Source of the DNA: Nemertoderma westbladi
Lineage: Eukaryota; Xenacoelomorpha; Nemertodermatida; Nemertodermatidae
Reading direction: 5' to 3'
Assembly (NCBI GenBank): GCA_032718475.1
Contig: JAUCBJ010000952.1
Coordinates: 1 to 52,017 of the forward strand
DNA: 52,017 nucleotides
A program made the translations under genes and the position numbers. Every line of letters starts with the position of its first letter. The first letter of the stretch is position 1. Of this stretch, positions 1 to 11,653 are shown one piece after another. The notes beneath the pieces were generated by a model. The model did no database searches. It worked only from the letters and a program-made list of their open reading frames with translations, and was not told the DNA's origin.

Positions 1-21
1 ATCAGTAATCAAAGTAATCAG

Positions 22-208
22 TTAATTAATTTATAAGTAAGTAAACACTTGTACGACTACAGTACCTTAAATTAATTTATAAGTAAGTAAATACTTGTAC
101 GGCTACAGTACCTTTAATTAATTTATATGTAAGTAAACACTTGTACGGCTACAGTACCTTAAATTAATTTATAAGTAAGTAAACACTTGTACGACTACAG
201 TACCTTAA
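22..208. repeat. Left block of 46-bp satellite
   Basis: About four monomers of the same 46-bp satellite that resumes at 1816. Each has an AT-rich half (TTAATTAATTTATAAGTAAG) and a half reading CACTTGTACGRCTACAGTAC. The block stops at a TTAA (205-208), where a transposon-like insert begins. Confidence 0.95.
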
Positions 209-1819
209 GGGGGGGGTACACCCCCCTATGGACCTTTTTTGCAAATGGCTATAATTTCTGCTTGTGTGTAATTTTGTATATTTTATACCTTTCGGGGGAT
301 TAACATATGGCCAAAGATTGGGTTCAAAAAAAAAATTTTCAAATTTGCGTCGCCCTCTAGCGGCCACCAGCGAAATTGTCAATTTCACTAAAAACACTAC
401 TAGTCTCACAATTTTGGGTGAAAATTTTCGAAATTTGGTTTTTCTGAATCAGCATCCTCGGCTCCACAAAACTTATCGGTTACATTTTTTATTTAGGTCT
501 TAAATATTTTTTAAATATTATTAACTAATATTAATTATTACTTAATAGATATTAACTAATTTCAAGAAATTAATATGGCACAATTCAAAATTCTAACCGA
601 TAACTTTTGATCAAAATCCGAAAAGAAATCAAACAAAAAAAAAATTTCGAAAATTGGTTAAGAAATGGCTGAGTAGTAGTATTTTGAATGTGAAAAATAC
701 AATTCCGAGATAAACGCATTTAAACTTTAAGAACAATATATTTCAAATGATCCCGCTATTTTCAGTACTGGTATCTCCTTTTCTTTTCCCATTGGTTATC
801 CCCAATCCATATTTTGTGATTTCTCAATGGATTTCATGAAATTTGGTTCAAAAAAACACCTACCCACTTTTAACAACCTGTTAAAATAATTTTAGTGTGC
901 TTGCCAAAAAACACTTCGCGCAGCACGTGAACAAATTACATTTTGGCGTATTGATTTAATCGCATACTATTTCGTCATTTAGTAATAAATAGTCATGGAA
1001 TAATGAGATAACCTTAAGAAACATTCAAAATTATATAAAAATTTACACATAATTTTATAATAAGCCTTTACACAGAACATTAAGCATTGCGCAGCACGTG
1101 AAACCTTCGCGCAGCACGTGAGACATTTGCGCAGCAGGTGAAGGTTTCACGTAGCACTTAAATTCTTCATAAAGCACGTTAATTAATCGAGCACCTCGGA
1201 AAGCTTTTTGATCAGAATGAGAAGCCTTCACGCGGCACATGAAAAGTTCATGCTGCACATGAAGACTTCGCGCAGCACGTGAATTATTCTCAGAGCCTGC
1301 GGAATTTAAAAAAAATAAGTTTATGGTTGTTTCCCAGAATAATTATTACTAGCTATTGTTATATGATGGTTCACATTTGTTATTACTAGTAGACAACTAG
1401 TCCATTAGGCAACTGTTCAGTATGTAATACAAAACTCACAAATATCTATTAAATATATATTAATTAAAATTTGACGGACATGTTGACAGACAGACAGACA
1501 TACAAACAGACAGACAAACTGAGATACAGACTGAGATACAGACATAGTGATTAGATAATTCCAAATATTAAAACAGACATCGACATTAAGAAAAATCCTA
1601 ACAGTAAACATTTCAGATTGCTTATTTTATGCCCTTTTTAATATTTCGATGGACAGACAGACAGACATACAGACGGAAAACCAGCCATTACTCGAGAAGT
1701 AAAAGAGATCTCGCTAAGCCGTTTCCAGATTTGAAATCCGCATTAAATTCTACTCTAGATGAAATAAAAAAACAAAAAATGAAAATTTTGACCTGAGGGG
1801 GGGTGTACCCCCCCCTTAA
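205..1819. mobile_element. Non-autonomous TTAA-flanked DNA transposon with G-rich termini
   Basis: This 1.6-kb segment interrupts the satellite. Both ends abut TTAA (205-208 and 1816-1819). Inside, the left end reads eight G, TACA, six C; the right end read in reverse complement gives eight G, TACA, seven C. That is a short terminal inverted repeat with a TTAA target duplication. Ends starting in G fit Kolobok better than piggyBac, which usually starts CCC. No transposase ORF is present. The interior holds GACA-type microsatellites (about 1480-1560 and 1650-1675) and a CACGTG-rich repeat. Family assignment is inference; the inserted nature is seen directly. Confidence 0.8.
1080..1285. repeat. 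Degenerate ~21-bp repeat with CACGTG cores
   Basis: Eight or so imperfect units around the word CGCGCAGCACGTGAA, with a further isolated copy near 914-930. Several units keep the palindrome CACGTG and others are decayed (CAGGTG, CACATG). The repeat lies inside the TTAA-flanked element. Confidence 0.75.
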
Positions 1820-4800
1820 ATTAATTTATAAGTAAGTAAATACTTGTACGGCTACAGTACCTTTAATTAATTTATAAGTAAGTAAACACTTGTACGACTA
1901 CAGTACCTTAAATTAATTTATAAGTAAGTAAATACTTGTACGGCTACAGTACCTTTAATTAATTTATAAGTAAGTAAACACTTGTACGACTACAGTACCT
2001 TAAATTAATTTATAAGTAAGTAAATACTTGTACGGCTACAGTACCTTTAATTAATTTATAAGTAAGTAAACACATGTACGGCTACAGTACCTTTAATTAA
2101 TTTATAAGTAAGTAAACACTTGTACGACTACAGTACCTTAAATTAATTTATAAGTAAGTAAATACTTGTACGGCTACAGTACCTTTAATTAATTTATAAG
2201 TAAGTAAACACTTGTACGACTACAGTACCTTAAATTAATTTATAAGTAAGTAAATACTTGTACGGCTACAGTACCTTTAATTAATTTATAAGTAAGTAAA
2301 CACTTGTACGGCTACAGTACCTTTAATTAATTTATAAGTAAGTAAATACTTGTACGGCTACAGTACCTTTAATTAATTTATAAGTAAGTAAACACTTGTA
2401 CGGCACTCATTACCTTTAATTAATTTATAAGTAAGTAAACACTTGTACGGCTACAGTACCTTTAATTAATTTATAAGTAAGTAAACACTTGTACGGCTAC
2501 AGTACCTTTAATTAATTTATAAGTAAGTAAACACTTGTACGGCTACAGTACCTTTAATTAATTTATAAGTAAGTAAATACTTGTACGGCTACAGTACCTT
2601 TATTTAATTTATAAGTAAGTAAACACTTGTACGGCTACAGTACCTTTAATTAATTTATAAGTAAGTAAACCCTTGTACGGCTACAGTACCTTTAATTAAT
2701 TTATAAGTAAGTAAACACTTGTACGGCTACAGTACCTTTAATTAATTTATAAGTAAGTAAACACTTGTACGGCTACAGTACCTATAATTAATTTATAAGT
2801 AAGTAAATACTTGTACGGCACTCATTACCTTTAATTAATTTATAAGTAAGTAAACACTTGTACGGCTACAGTACCTTAAATTAATTTATAAGTAAGTAAA
2901 TACTTGTACGGCTACAGTACCTTTAATTAATTTATAAGTAAGTAAACACTTGTACGGCTACAGTACCTTTAATTAATTTATTAGTAAGTAAACACTTGTA
3001 CGGCACTCATTACCTATAATTAATTTATAAGTAGTAAACACTTGTACGGCTACAGTACCTTTAATTAATTTATAAGTAAGTAAACACTTGTACGGCTACA
3101 GTACCTTAAATTAATTTATAAGTAAGTAAACACTTGTACGGCTACAGTACCTTTAATTAATTTATAAGTAAGTAAACACTTGTACGGCTACAGTACCTTA
3201 AATTAATTTATAAGTAAGTAAACACTTGTACGGCTACAGTACCTTTAATTAATTTATAAGTAAGTAAACACTTGTACGGCTACAGTACCTTTAATTAATT
3301 TATAAGTAAGTAAACACTTGTACGGCTACAGTACCTTTAATTAATTTATAAGTAAGTAAACACTTGTACGGCTACAGTACCTATAATTAATTTATAAGTA
3401 AGTAAATACTTGTACGGCACTCATTACCTTTAATTAATTTATAAGTAAGTAAACACTTGTACGGCTACAGTACCTTTAATTAATTTATAAGTAAGTAAAC
3501 ACTTGTACGGCACTCATTACCTATAATTAATTTATAAGTAAGTAAACACTTGTACGGCTACAGTACCTTTAATTAATTTATAAGTAAGTAAATACTTGTA
3601 CGGCTACAGTACCTTTAATTAATTTATAAGTAAGTAAATACTTGTACGGCACTCATTACCTATAATTAATTTATAAGTAAGTAAACACTTGTACGGCTAC
3701 AGTACCTTTAATTAATTTATAAGTAAGTAAATACTTGTACGGCTACAGTACCTTTAATTAATTTATAAGTAAGTAAATACTTGTACGGCTACAGTACCTT
3801 TAATTAATTTATAAGTAAGTAAACACTTGTACGGCTACAGTACCTTTAATTAATTTATAAGTAAGTAAACACTTGTACGGCTACAGTACCTTTAATTAAT
3901 TTATAAGTAAGTAAATACTTGTACGGCACTCATTACCTATAATTAATTTATAAGTAAGTAAATACTTGTACGGCTACAGTACCTTTAATTAATTTATAAG
4001 TAAGTAAATACTTGTACGGCACTCATTACCTATAATTAATTTATAAGTAAGTAAACACTTGTACGGCTACAGTACCTTTAATTAATTTATAAGTAAGTAA
4101 ATACTTGTACGGCTACAGTACCTTTAATTAATTTATAAGTAAGTAAATACTTGTAGGGCTACAGTACCTTTAATTAATTTATAAGTAAGTAAACACTTGT
4201 ACGGCTACAGTACCTTTAATTAATTTATAAGTAAGTAAACACTTGTACGGCTACAGTACCTTTAATTAATTTATAAGTAAGTAAACACTTGTACGGCTAC
4301 AGTACCTTTAATTAATTTATAAGTAAGTAAATACTTGTACGGCTACAGTACCTTTAATTAATTTATAAGTAAGTAAATACTTGTACGGCTACAGTACCTT
4401 TAATTAATTTATAAGTAAGTAAATACTTGTAGGGCTACAGTACCTTTAATTAATTTATAAGTAAGTAAACACTTGTACGGCTACAGTACCTTTAATTAAT
4501 TTATAAGTAAGTAAACACTTGTACGGCTACAGTACCTTTAATTAATTTATAAGTAAGTAAACACTTGTACGGCTACAGTACCTTTAATTAATTTATAAGT
4601 AAGTAAATACTTGTACGGCTACAGTACCTTTAATTAATTTATAAGTAAGTAAATACTTGTACGGCACTCATTACCTATAATTAATTTATAAGTAAGTAAA
4701 CACTTGTACGGCTACAGTACCTTTAATTAATTTATAAGTAAGTAAATACTTGTACGGCTACAGTACCTTTAATTAATTTATAAGTAAGTAAATACTTGTA

Positions 4801-5988
4801 GGGCTACAGTACCTTTAATTAATTTATAAGTAAGTAAACACTTGTACGGCTACAGTACCTTTAATTAATTTATAAGTAAGTAAACACTTGTACGGCTACA
4901 GTACCTTTAATTAATTTATAAGTAAGTAAACACTTGTACGGCTACAGTACCTTTAATTAATTTATAAGTAAGTAAATACTTGTACGGCTACAGTACCTTT
5001 AATTAATTTATAAGTAAGTAAATACTTGTACGGCTACAGTACCTTTAATTAATTTATAAGTAAGTAAACACTTGTACGGCTACAGTACCTTTAATTAATT
5101 TATAAGTAAGTAAACACTTGTACGGCTACAGTACCTTTAATTAATTTATAAGTAAGTAAACACTTGTACGGCTACAGTAGTACCTTTAATTAATTTATAA
5201 GTAAGTAAACACTTGTACGGCTACAGTACCTTTAATTAATTTATAAGTAAGTAAATACTTGTACGGCTACAGTACCTTTAATTAATTTATAAGTAAGTAA
5301 ATACTTGTACGGCTACAGTACCTTTAATTAATTTATAAGTAAGTAAACACTTGTACGGCACTCATTACCTATAATTAATTTATAAGTAAGTAAATACTTG
5401 TACGGCTACAGTACCTTTAATTAATTTATAAGTAAGTAAATACTTGTAGGGCTACAGTACCTTTAATTAATTTATAAGTAAGTAAATACTTGTACGGCTA
5501 CAGTACCTTTAATTAATTTATAAGTAAGTAAATACTTGTACGGCTACAGTACCTTTAATTAATTTATAAGTAAGTAAACACTTGTACGGCACTCATTACC
5601 TATAATTAATTTATAAGTAAGTAAATACTTGTACGGCTACAGTACCTTTAATTAATTTATAAGTAAGTAAATACTTGTACGGCACTCATTACCTATAATT
5701 AATTTATAAGTAAGTAAATACTTGTACGGCACTCATTACCTATAATTAATTTATAAGTAAGTAAATACTTGTACGGCTACAGTACCTTTAATTAATTTAT
5801 AAGTAAGTAAATACTTGTACGGCTACAGTACCTTTAATTAATTTATAAGTAAGTAAATACTTGTACGGCACTCATTACCTATAATTAATTTATAAGTAAG
5901 TAAATACTTGTACGGCTACAGTACCTTTAATTAATTTATAAGTAAGTAAACACTTGTACGGCTACAGTACCTTTAATTAATTTATATT
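1816..5988. repeat. 46-bp satellite array (about 90 monomers)
   Basis: Head-to-tail monomers of 46 bp, little diverged. Two classes are interspersed: the main one ends GGCTACAGTACC, and about 14 monomers end GGCACTCATTACC (47 bp). A rarer private variant, TTGTAGGGC, recurs at 4151, 4427, 4796 and 5444, at spacings that are multiples of the monomer (6, 8 and 14 units after allowing for 47-bp monomers and one GTA insertion). This indicates block duplication, i.e. higher-order structure. There are no unique spacers, so it is not CRISPR-like. The array ends about 250 bp before the start codon of the fibrinogen-domain gene. Confidence 0.97.
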
Positions 5989-6235
5989 AATTTACCTGCA
6001 CGATTATGGGAAGACACGGGTTCGATCCCTATCTGTGGCTACTATAATTTTGCGCTGTTTATCGAAGTCCTGTTTAGATGATTACTTCATAAAAAATTCA
6101 ATTTCTAAATAATATAATTTAAACTAATGATATTTCCTAAAGAGGCCTAAGAAATAATTGAAGCTAAAAGGAAATGTTGGCATTATTATGGTATATGTTA
6201 TTTAAAAATTAATTATAATTCATTTATTATAGGAG
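5989..6235. other. Short AT-rich interval between satellite and gene
   Basis: No ORF. Near 6005-6045 there is a tRNA-like 3' half with a B-box-like GGGTTCGATCCC but no matching A box, so it is at most a SINE remnant. The rest must hold the promoter and 5' UTR of the next gene; I see no clear TATA box. Confidence 0.4.
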
Positions 6236-8175
6236 ATGGCAGCGGCCCAAATATTACTAATTGGTGTATTTATCGCAAACCTTGGGCTTCTATCTGCTAG
6301 TTACATACCCCAGGGTTGAGTGAAAATTAATTTTTCCTCTCGAAATTGGTGTTTTATCCTTAATTAAATTAATTTAAAATGAACATTAACAAATTAATTA
6401 CCAAGTATTATTAACAAAATTATTGTGAAGATTAACAAGTAGGTACCAAATACTCGATTGGTGAAAAGATTCAAATTATTTTTGTTCACAATATATTCAC
6501 TCCTTTTGGAGTTATAGAATGGGATAATCTTTAAGGCTCGTTTGTCCAAGGAATGCCCTTCCACTCAGTTTCCTAAGTTAACTTTGTTCATATTTATCGA
6601 CCAGTAAGTTTAGGATAAAAGCCAGGGTTGGTCTAGGCTGCAGCATTTAAAGCCATGTGCCCAAACAGTGCTGCATCATTTAGGGATCGAACCAGGGATT
6701 CCTAATTTGAAACCCATGAATGTCAACACTAGACCAAGCTGCTGCTTTGGCGTTATTGTGGTATGAATTAGGCCAATATAACCCATAGTCATAACCCAAA
6801 TGATTAAAAGGAAAAATTTTAGTCCAAAATGGCAAATTTTGAAAACATCTATTAAAAAGAAGAAATTTCACTCAACCCGAATCCTATAGAATGTGATTAT
6901 CCAAACCATAACCCTAGACAATGCTTTATTAATCGGTATAAACGGATAGATGATAATGTAAGTAAATGATAAGGGGTTTCCTTGATAAAGTCATAATTAA
7001 TTCGCGATTAATCAAAGTTCTATGTCAGCTAGTCAATCGGGCACTAACACTGGTACACAATAACGAAACCAGAATAAGCGTTTTTATCAAAGACAAAGCA
7101 GAATTCTTAGAATTAACAGTAAATAAACGACTTTCCACTATATACAGTAAACTATATAATTAATTGAATTAAATAAAGTTATTGTATTTCTTTTCCCTTA
7201 GAATTGGACGAGTTACAGCGCCTTTTGTAAGAACAAAGCGAAAAAACAGGTAATTTGTTTTTTATAATATAAAAGTAAATGAAACTGAAGATTCTATAGG
7301 TACGATTTACAATAAACAACATTCACACATCTCCATAACTAACTTAGTGAATATCTTATATTAATTACTAAATGTAATCAACTGAATCAATTATTATTAT
7401 TGACAAAACCAAATAATTATCAAGCGAGATTGATCAATATCACTTTAGTTAATTTGTTACTTAATAATTGTTACGTTTAGTAACGCAAGATTTTATTATA
7501 ATGCAGGTGTACAATGATTGCACAAATATTGATGATAGCAAAATCATCAAAATAGAGTGGATCAACAAAGATTTAAAAAGGTGCGACACACAGACAGCGG
7601 GAGGACCATGGCTGTTGATCCAACGGAGAGTGGATAAAGATACGGATTTCTATAAGGATTGGAATGAATATTCTAAAGGTTTCGGTGATGTGAAAACCAA
7701 CTTCTGGCTCGGGTTGGAATCTATTCACAATGTATCTAAAAATGGCGGCGTGAAGTTGAGGTTCGATTTATGGTTTGTAGATGGCGATTATAAGTATGCG
7801 GAATATGGATCATTTCTAATCGATTCCGAAGCTAAAAATTATAGTATTCATTTATCTCACTACAGCGGGAATGCGACAGATGCAATGCTTATAGGCTGTA
7901 ATCCTTCTACGAGAAAACACATGCATCTGTGTCAAAACGGACAGCCTTTCTCTACCAAAGACAAGGACAATGATAAATGTGTGGTGCAATGCAAAGGGAA
8001 ATATGAAGGTAGCTGTGCTAAACGTCATCAAGGGGCCTGGTGGTACCTTCGTTGTAGTGTGGCCAACCTCAACGGGGTATATGGACCGGAATTAACATGG
8101 GGGGCAAAATACGTGTTAGGTGTGACGCATAATATGGTAGCAATAAAGAAAATGGAGATCAAAGTTAAGATCTAG
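6236..8175 (+). CDS. Secreted fibrinogen-related (FReD) protein, four exons
   Basis: I reconstruct exons 6236-6314, 6890-6957, 7202-7249 and 7507-8175 (864 nt, 287 residues). All introns are GT-AG, with strong donors GTAAGT at 6958 and GTAATT at 7250; the first donor (GTTGAG, 6315) is weak. Phases agree (1, 0, 0) and every junction stays open. Exon 1 encodes a signal peptide beginning MAAAQILLIGVFIANLG. Exons 2-3 add a short basic, cysteine-bearing stretch. Exon 4 is a fibrinogen C-terminal domain: WLLIQRR, FWLGLE, YSGNATDAM, FSTKDKDNDKC (calcium-loop type) and GAWWYLRC with NLNGVYG. The usual domain start (DC..I...G...SGVY.I.P) is replaced by a shorter sequence after YNDC. FReDs are typically extracellular recognition or matrix proteins; the ligand here is unknown. 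Copy number and expression cannot be judged. Confidence 0.82.
6657..6745 (-). repeat. tRNA-Glu-derived SINE head in intron 1
   Basis: Read on the minus strand this has an A box (TTGGTCTAGTGTTGACATTC), a GTTTCAAA anticodon region with TTC in the anticodon position, and a B box (CTGGTTCGATCCC), closely resembling tRNA-Glu. The acceptor stem does not pair, so it is not a functional tRNA gene. It sits in the first intron of the fibrinogen-domain gene. Confidence 0.6.
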
Positions 8176-8486
8176 AGAATAGAGAAACTAAAACTTTCTT
8201 TTATGGTGAAGTCGGAGATATGTTGGTGTAGGGCATACATGTAATACATTGATAAAACATTATAATATAGATACACAATTAATCGTTATAGTTAAGAATA
8301 GGGTTAAGAATATGAAATGAAGAATATCATAGATTCGATAAAGACAACAAAGTAATTGCCCTATATAAAGCGCTGACGACCCCTCTGACCCCTCTAACTA
8401 TAGACCGAAAGCTCTGCTTCCTATTTTAGGCAACATATATTAACAAATAATCAACTCGCAACTACATAGCTATTCTGTTCAAATAT
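8176..8486. other. 3' flank of the fibrinogen-domain gene
   Basis: AT-rich with no ORF. I find no good AATAAA polyadenylation signal close to the stop codon. Nothing else is recognisable. Confidence 0.4.
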
Positions 8487-8700
8487 AACATCTTTACCAA
8501 TTCCCAATACGGAATTCGCCCAAAAACAACTACCTCCCATGCTATCCTGTCTATTACTGAAACAATCCACCCCATCCTAGATAACAAACAAGCACTCTGC
8601 TTGTGTCATCTATATAGTCCTTAAATAGGCCTTTGACACCATTGACCACAAAATTATGTTGAATAAATTTGAACACTATGGTGTTAGTACGGCAGATTAA
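8487..8700 (+). pseudogene. LINE reverse-transcriptase fragment
   Basis: Two adjacent frames give recognisable CR1/Jockey-type RT pieces: first NSQYGIRPKTTTSHAI, then AFDTIDHKIMLNKFEHYG, the latter being the conserved motif A region with its catalytic Asp. A frameshift and a TAG separate them. It is only about 70 codons of a much longer ORF, so this is a dead fragment. Confidence 0.75.
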
Positions 8701-9275
8701 TGTAAAATCATTCAAATTGTGATACAAGCATGACATTTGGTACGAACGTTCCTTTGGGGTCACTTTGCAAGAAAAAAGTGATTGACACTTGGAGTTCAAA
8801 CATGGCGGCCACAAGTACACTTTTCCGTTAACTTTGTGGAGGATTTCAGAAAATGATTTACATTTGTGCACTACATTTGGAAAAATATATGTTGAATATA
8901 TAATCTTCATATAATTTTATATTTCCATTGCAACCGATAAAAATTTAAATTTGTATTTTTCCATGGCAACCGACAAAAATTTAAATTTAACATTTTTAAG
9001 TCATCTGGACATGATAAATTAGTTAAAATAAACAGGTTTGCTTTTGTGCGTTCTTGTTTATAATTACAGTTCCAATCCAGGTGGGTGTTGTGTTTTAAAT
9101 CAATTAAAATTAATCAATTAAAGTTAATCTGCTGTAGGCTGCTATCTGGCTATGACTGTATCTGGATCTGCAAGTCTTGGTACCGGTAGCAGTACTGGTG
9201 CCGGGTTTGCAGGTTTGATAGGCCTACAGGTGGTCTAGGACTAAGTACTGGTTATAGATATGCAATACAGACAGT
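8701..9275. other. Interval with a 31-bp direct duplication
   Basis: No supported gene. Positions 8922-8952 and 8958-8988 are near-identical copies built on CAACCGAYAAAAATTTAAAT. The remainder is unremarkable. Confidence 0.5.
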
Positions 9276-10202
9276 ATGTTATGTGATGATTCCGAGGTTC
9301 CCTCTCTGGTAATAATTATCAACTCCTATCTGTGGTTTTTGCATCAAGGAATGTCGATTAGTACCTTGGAAGCAACATATCGTGCTTGTCTTTGGAGGTT
9401 TATGCCAGAGGAGATATACCAAGTGAAAACTGAACTTTTCGAGAAATGTAAAGGTGATATTATAAGACGGAAGGATACTGGAGAGCATTTGGCAGCTGCA
9501 GCGAATATATAGGATATGTGGGAGAAGATACAGGACCTTGATTACTCTGGTGACTTACCACTAGTAGCGATACCCATCATGCACTATCTCTCCCTAGTAG
9601 GCTAGAAGAGCAGGACTCATATAGAACTAACGCTGCAGAGAGAGCGGCCAACTTGTGAGAATTGAAATGAGAAGTTGGATACGTTAGGCCGTTCGATGAA
9701 ATCGCAAATGAAGGAAATGGAAGGTAGATATACAGGCAAATTCAGGAGTTTGTAGGCCTAGGTCTATCTGGAGGAGAAGTTTTGTTGCCGGAAAGTGGGA
9801 GAGGGTGTGTTGTACACGCATAAGGAGGTAGCAGAGTGCGAAGGGGTATTAAATTGTGAGCTATTACGTGTACCAAAGGATGACCGAGGATCATCGAGGG
9901 CTTTAATGCCGGTGCACATATTAAAGGGGAGGCCAGCAGAGGTGGCATGTACCAATAAAAATGACATGAAGGGCGGTATTCTACCGCCAAGCGACAAGAT
10001 GAAGGGTGGCCCTTTGCCACCAGGGGACGACCACGAGGAGATCAGTCTTATGACAGAAAGACCCGATTTAAGGATGGAAGAGAGGGGAAGGTCAGTTCCA
10101 AGAGAGTTGGAATTGACAAGGAGAGTGGGGCAAAGAATTAGAGGACCTACAGGGGGGCAGTGGGAGAGTTGCCTGCTGGAAGAATCACCCTTAGGTTGTT
10201 GA
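9276..10202 (+). pseudogene. Decayed ORF of an unidentified repeat element
   Basis: One frame stays coding-like from 9276 to 10202 (about 309 codons) but has at least five in-frame stops: TAG at 9510, TAG near 9600, TGA near 9665 and two TAG near 9750. Readable parts include LEATYRACLWRFMPEEIYQV and a charged, Pro/Gly-containing C-terminal part with NDMKGGILPP and DKMKGGPLPP repeats. I do not recognise the family; a retrotransposon gag-like origin is a guess from its setting among repeats. Confidence 0.35.
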
Positions 10203-10400
10203 ATCGTCCAAATAAGTTGGACTGAAGAGGGGGGGGGGGGGGGGGGAGATGGAAGAGTCCGGTTGGTGGATGTGAGAATAGGAGGCAAGATAGAAGCAAA
10301 GGACAGGAAGACCTACAGGAGGGCTGTAGGAAAGTGCTGCCTACTAGAAGGGGCACCTTAGAGTTTAGTCGTCCAAATGTTGGACTGAGGGGGTGGGAAT
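10145..10400. repeat. 166-bp-period duplication with G18 tract
   Basis: Two copies begin at ACCTACAGG (10145 and 10311) and share CGTCCAAAT and TTGGACTGA. The first ends in an uninterrupted run of 18 G (10229-10246). Confidence 0.7.
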
Positions 10401-10516
10401 GAGGGCGAGACGCCCTTCCTACACAAAATATTAAAAAAAAATATGTAATAAAATAATAAAATTAAAAAGTGATATTAATATAAAGTTAGAAAGTAATAGT
10501 ACTGTAGATAGTACGT

Positions 10517-10788
10517 AGTTAGAAGTATAGGGAGTGTGGTATATAAACATACCACGGGAATAGGAGGGTACATAGTACCATTAGAGTTAGAAGTATAGGG
10601 AGTGTGGAATATAAACATACCACGGGAGTAGGAGGGTACATAGTACCGTTAGAGTTAGAAGTATAGGGAGTGTGGTATATGTACATACCACGGGAATAGG
10701 AGGGTACATAGTACCATTAGAGTTAGAAGTATAGGGAGTGTGGAATATAAACATACCACGGGAGTAGGAGGGTACATAGTGCCGTAGT
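10517..10788. repeat. 68-bp tandem repeat, four units, two hairpins per unit
   Basis: Units start at 10517, 10585, 10653 and 10721, an exact 68-bp period. Each holds two inverted repeats, GTGGTAT..ATACCAC and GGTACATAGTACC. A diverged fifth unit (about 10836-10905) keeps both hairpins with changed bases (TATGATATATAAATATATCA; GGTACGTAGTACC). Between them is a short array of the 9-bp word AGAGTTAGT. Confidence 0.85.
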
Positions 10789-11132
10789 AGAGTTAGTAGA
10801 GTTAGTGGAATTAGTAGAGTTAGTAGAGTTAGCAGTACGAGAGTAGAGAGTATGATATATAAATATATCATAAGAGTAGTAGTAGTAGGGTACGTAGTAC
10901 CGCAGAGGTTGTGGGCATAGAAAGTGCCATGAAAGTGAGAGGGGGGCACATGGGTACATCAGGATAGACCGTGTAGGCCGCACGAGACAGACTACTGTAC
11001 TGCAAAGCCCATAGGGTAAGTTAGGATGTTTGATACAGGGCCAGGAGGCTACCTGGTGCAGACTAGCACAGTAGATAATAGCTAGTCTACCCTGTACACA
11101 AACTATAGGGGTTATCTAGGTAAAAATTAAAA

Positions 11133-11516
11133 CAGTAGGGCAGGTCCGATAAGCATAGCCTATTCATTATTTAGTTGATCAAGAGTGGGTTGGTTTAACC
11201 TCGTCAACTAAATAAGTCATTGAGGGCTATAGCGCCTAGGGCACCATTGAAGGCAAAGGCTTGATACGCATCTAGATTAGATGCGTCCGGTAGGTCCATT
11301 CAGTCCAGTCAGGTCAGGTCCCCAGATCCTGCTACCACTATGGCACTAATCTGGTACTACCTGTAGCTGTCAGCCCAGTAGGGCAGGCCCGATAAGCATA
11401 GCCTATTCATTATTTAGTTGATCAAGAGTGGGTTGGTTCAGCCCCGTCAACTAAATAAGTCATTGAGGGCTATAGCGCCTAGGGCACCATTGAAGGCAAA
11501 GGCTTGATACGCATCT
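11133..11516. repeat. Duplicated 140-bp segment carrying a 12-bp stem-loop
   Basis: Copies at 11133-11272 and 11376-11516 (243-bp spacing) are almost identical. Each holds a perfect inverted repeat, TTATTTAGTTGA / TCAACTAAATAA, with a 25-26-base loop (11167-11215; 11410-11458). Differences between copies cluster in the loop while the stem is unchanged. Confidence 0.85.
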
Positions 11517-11653
11517 GCATTAGAGATGATACAAGCCCTACCCTGTCTTTACTGGATGCTCCTCTACCAGTGTTAGGTAACCTAACCCAGGAGGCACACT
11601 TGGTTCAGGGTGTAACAAATGGACCCCTACAGTCGGCAGCAGGGTTGTAGGCC

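Noticed and set aside
1417-1611. Minus-strand ORF with SVSQSVSQ repeats
   Set aside because: Produced by a GACA/CAGA microsatellite.
1816-5988. CRISPR-like array (short regular repeats)
   Set aside because: Monomers abut directly with no unique spacers, and the context is a metazoan genome; it is a satellite.
6005-6045. tRNA gene at the satellite edge
   Set aside because: Only a B-box-like 3' half is present; no A box or acceptor pairing.
8554-8910. 118-codon minus-strand ORF
   Set aside because: Antisense to a recognisable LINE RT fragment on the plus strand; no homology seen.
9742-10356. Pro/Ser-rich minus-strand ORFs
   Set aside because: Shadows of the G-rich decayed plus-strand ORF and its poly-G tract; no domain features.
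10587-10983. Minus-strand ORFs with NST/LTLL repeats
   Set aside because: Translations of the 68-bp and 9-bp tandem repeats.
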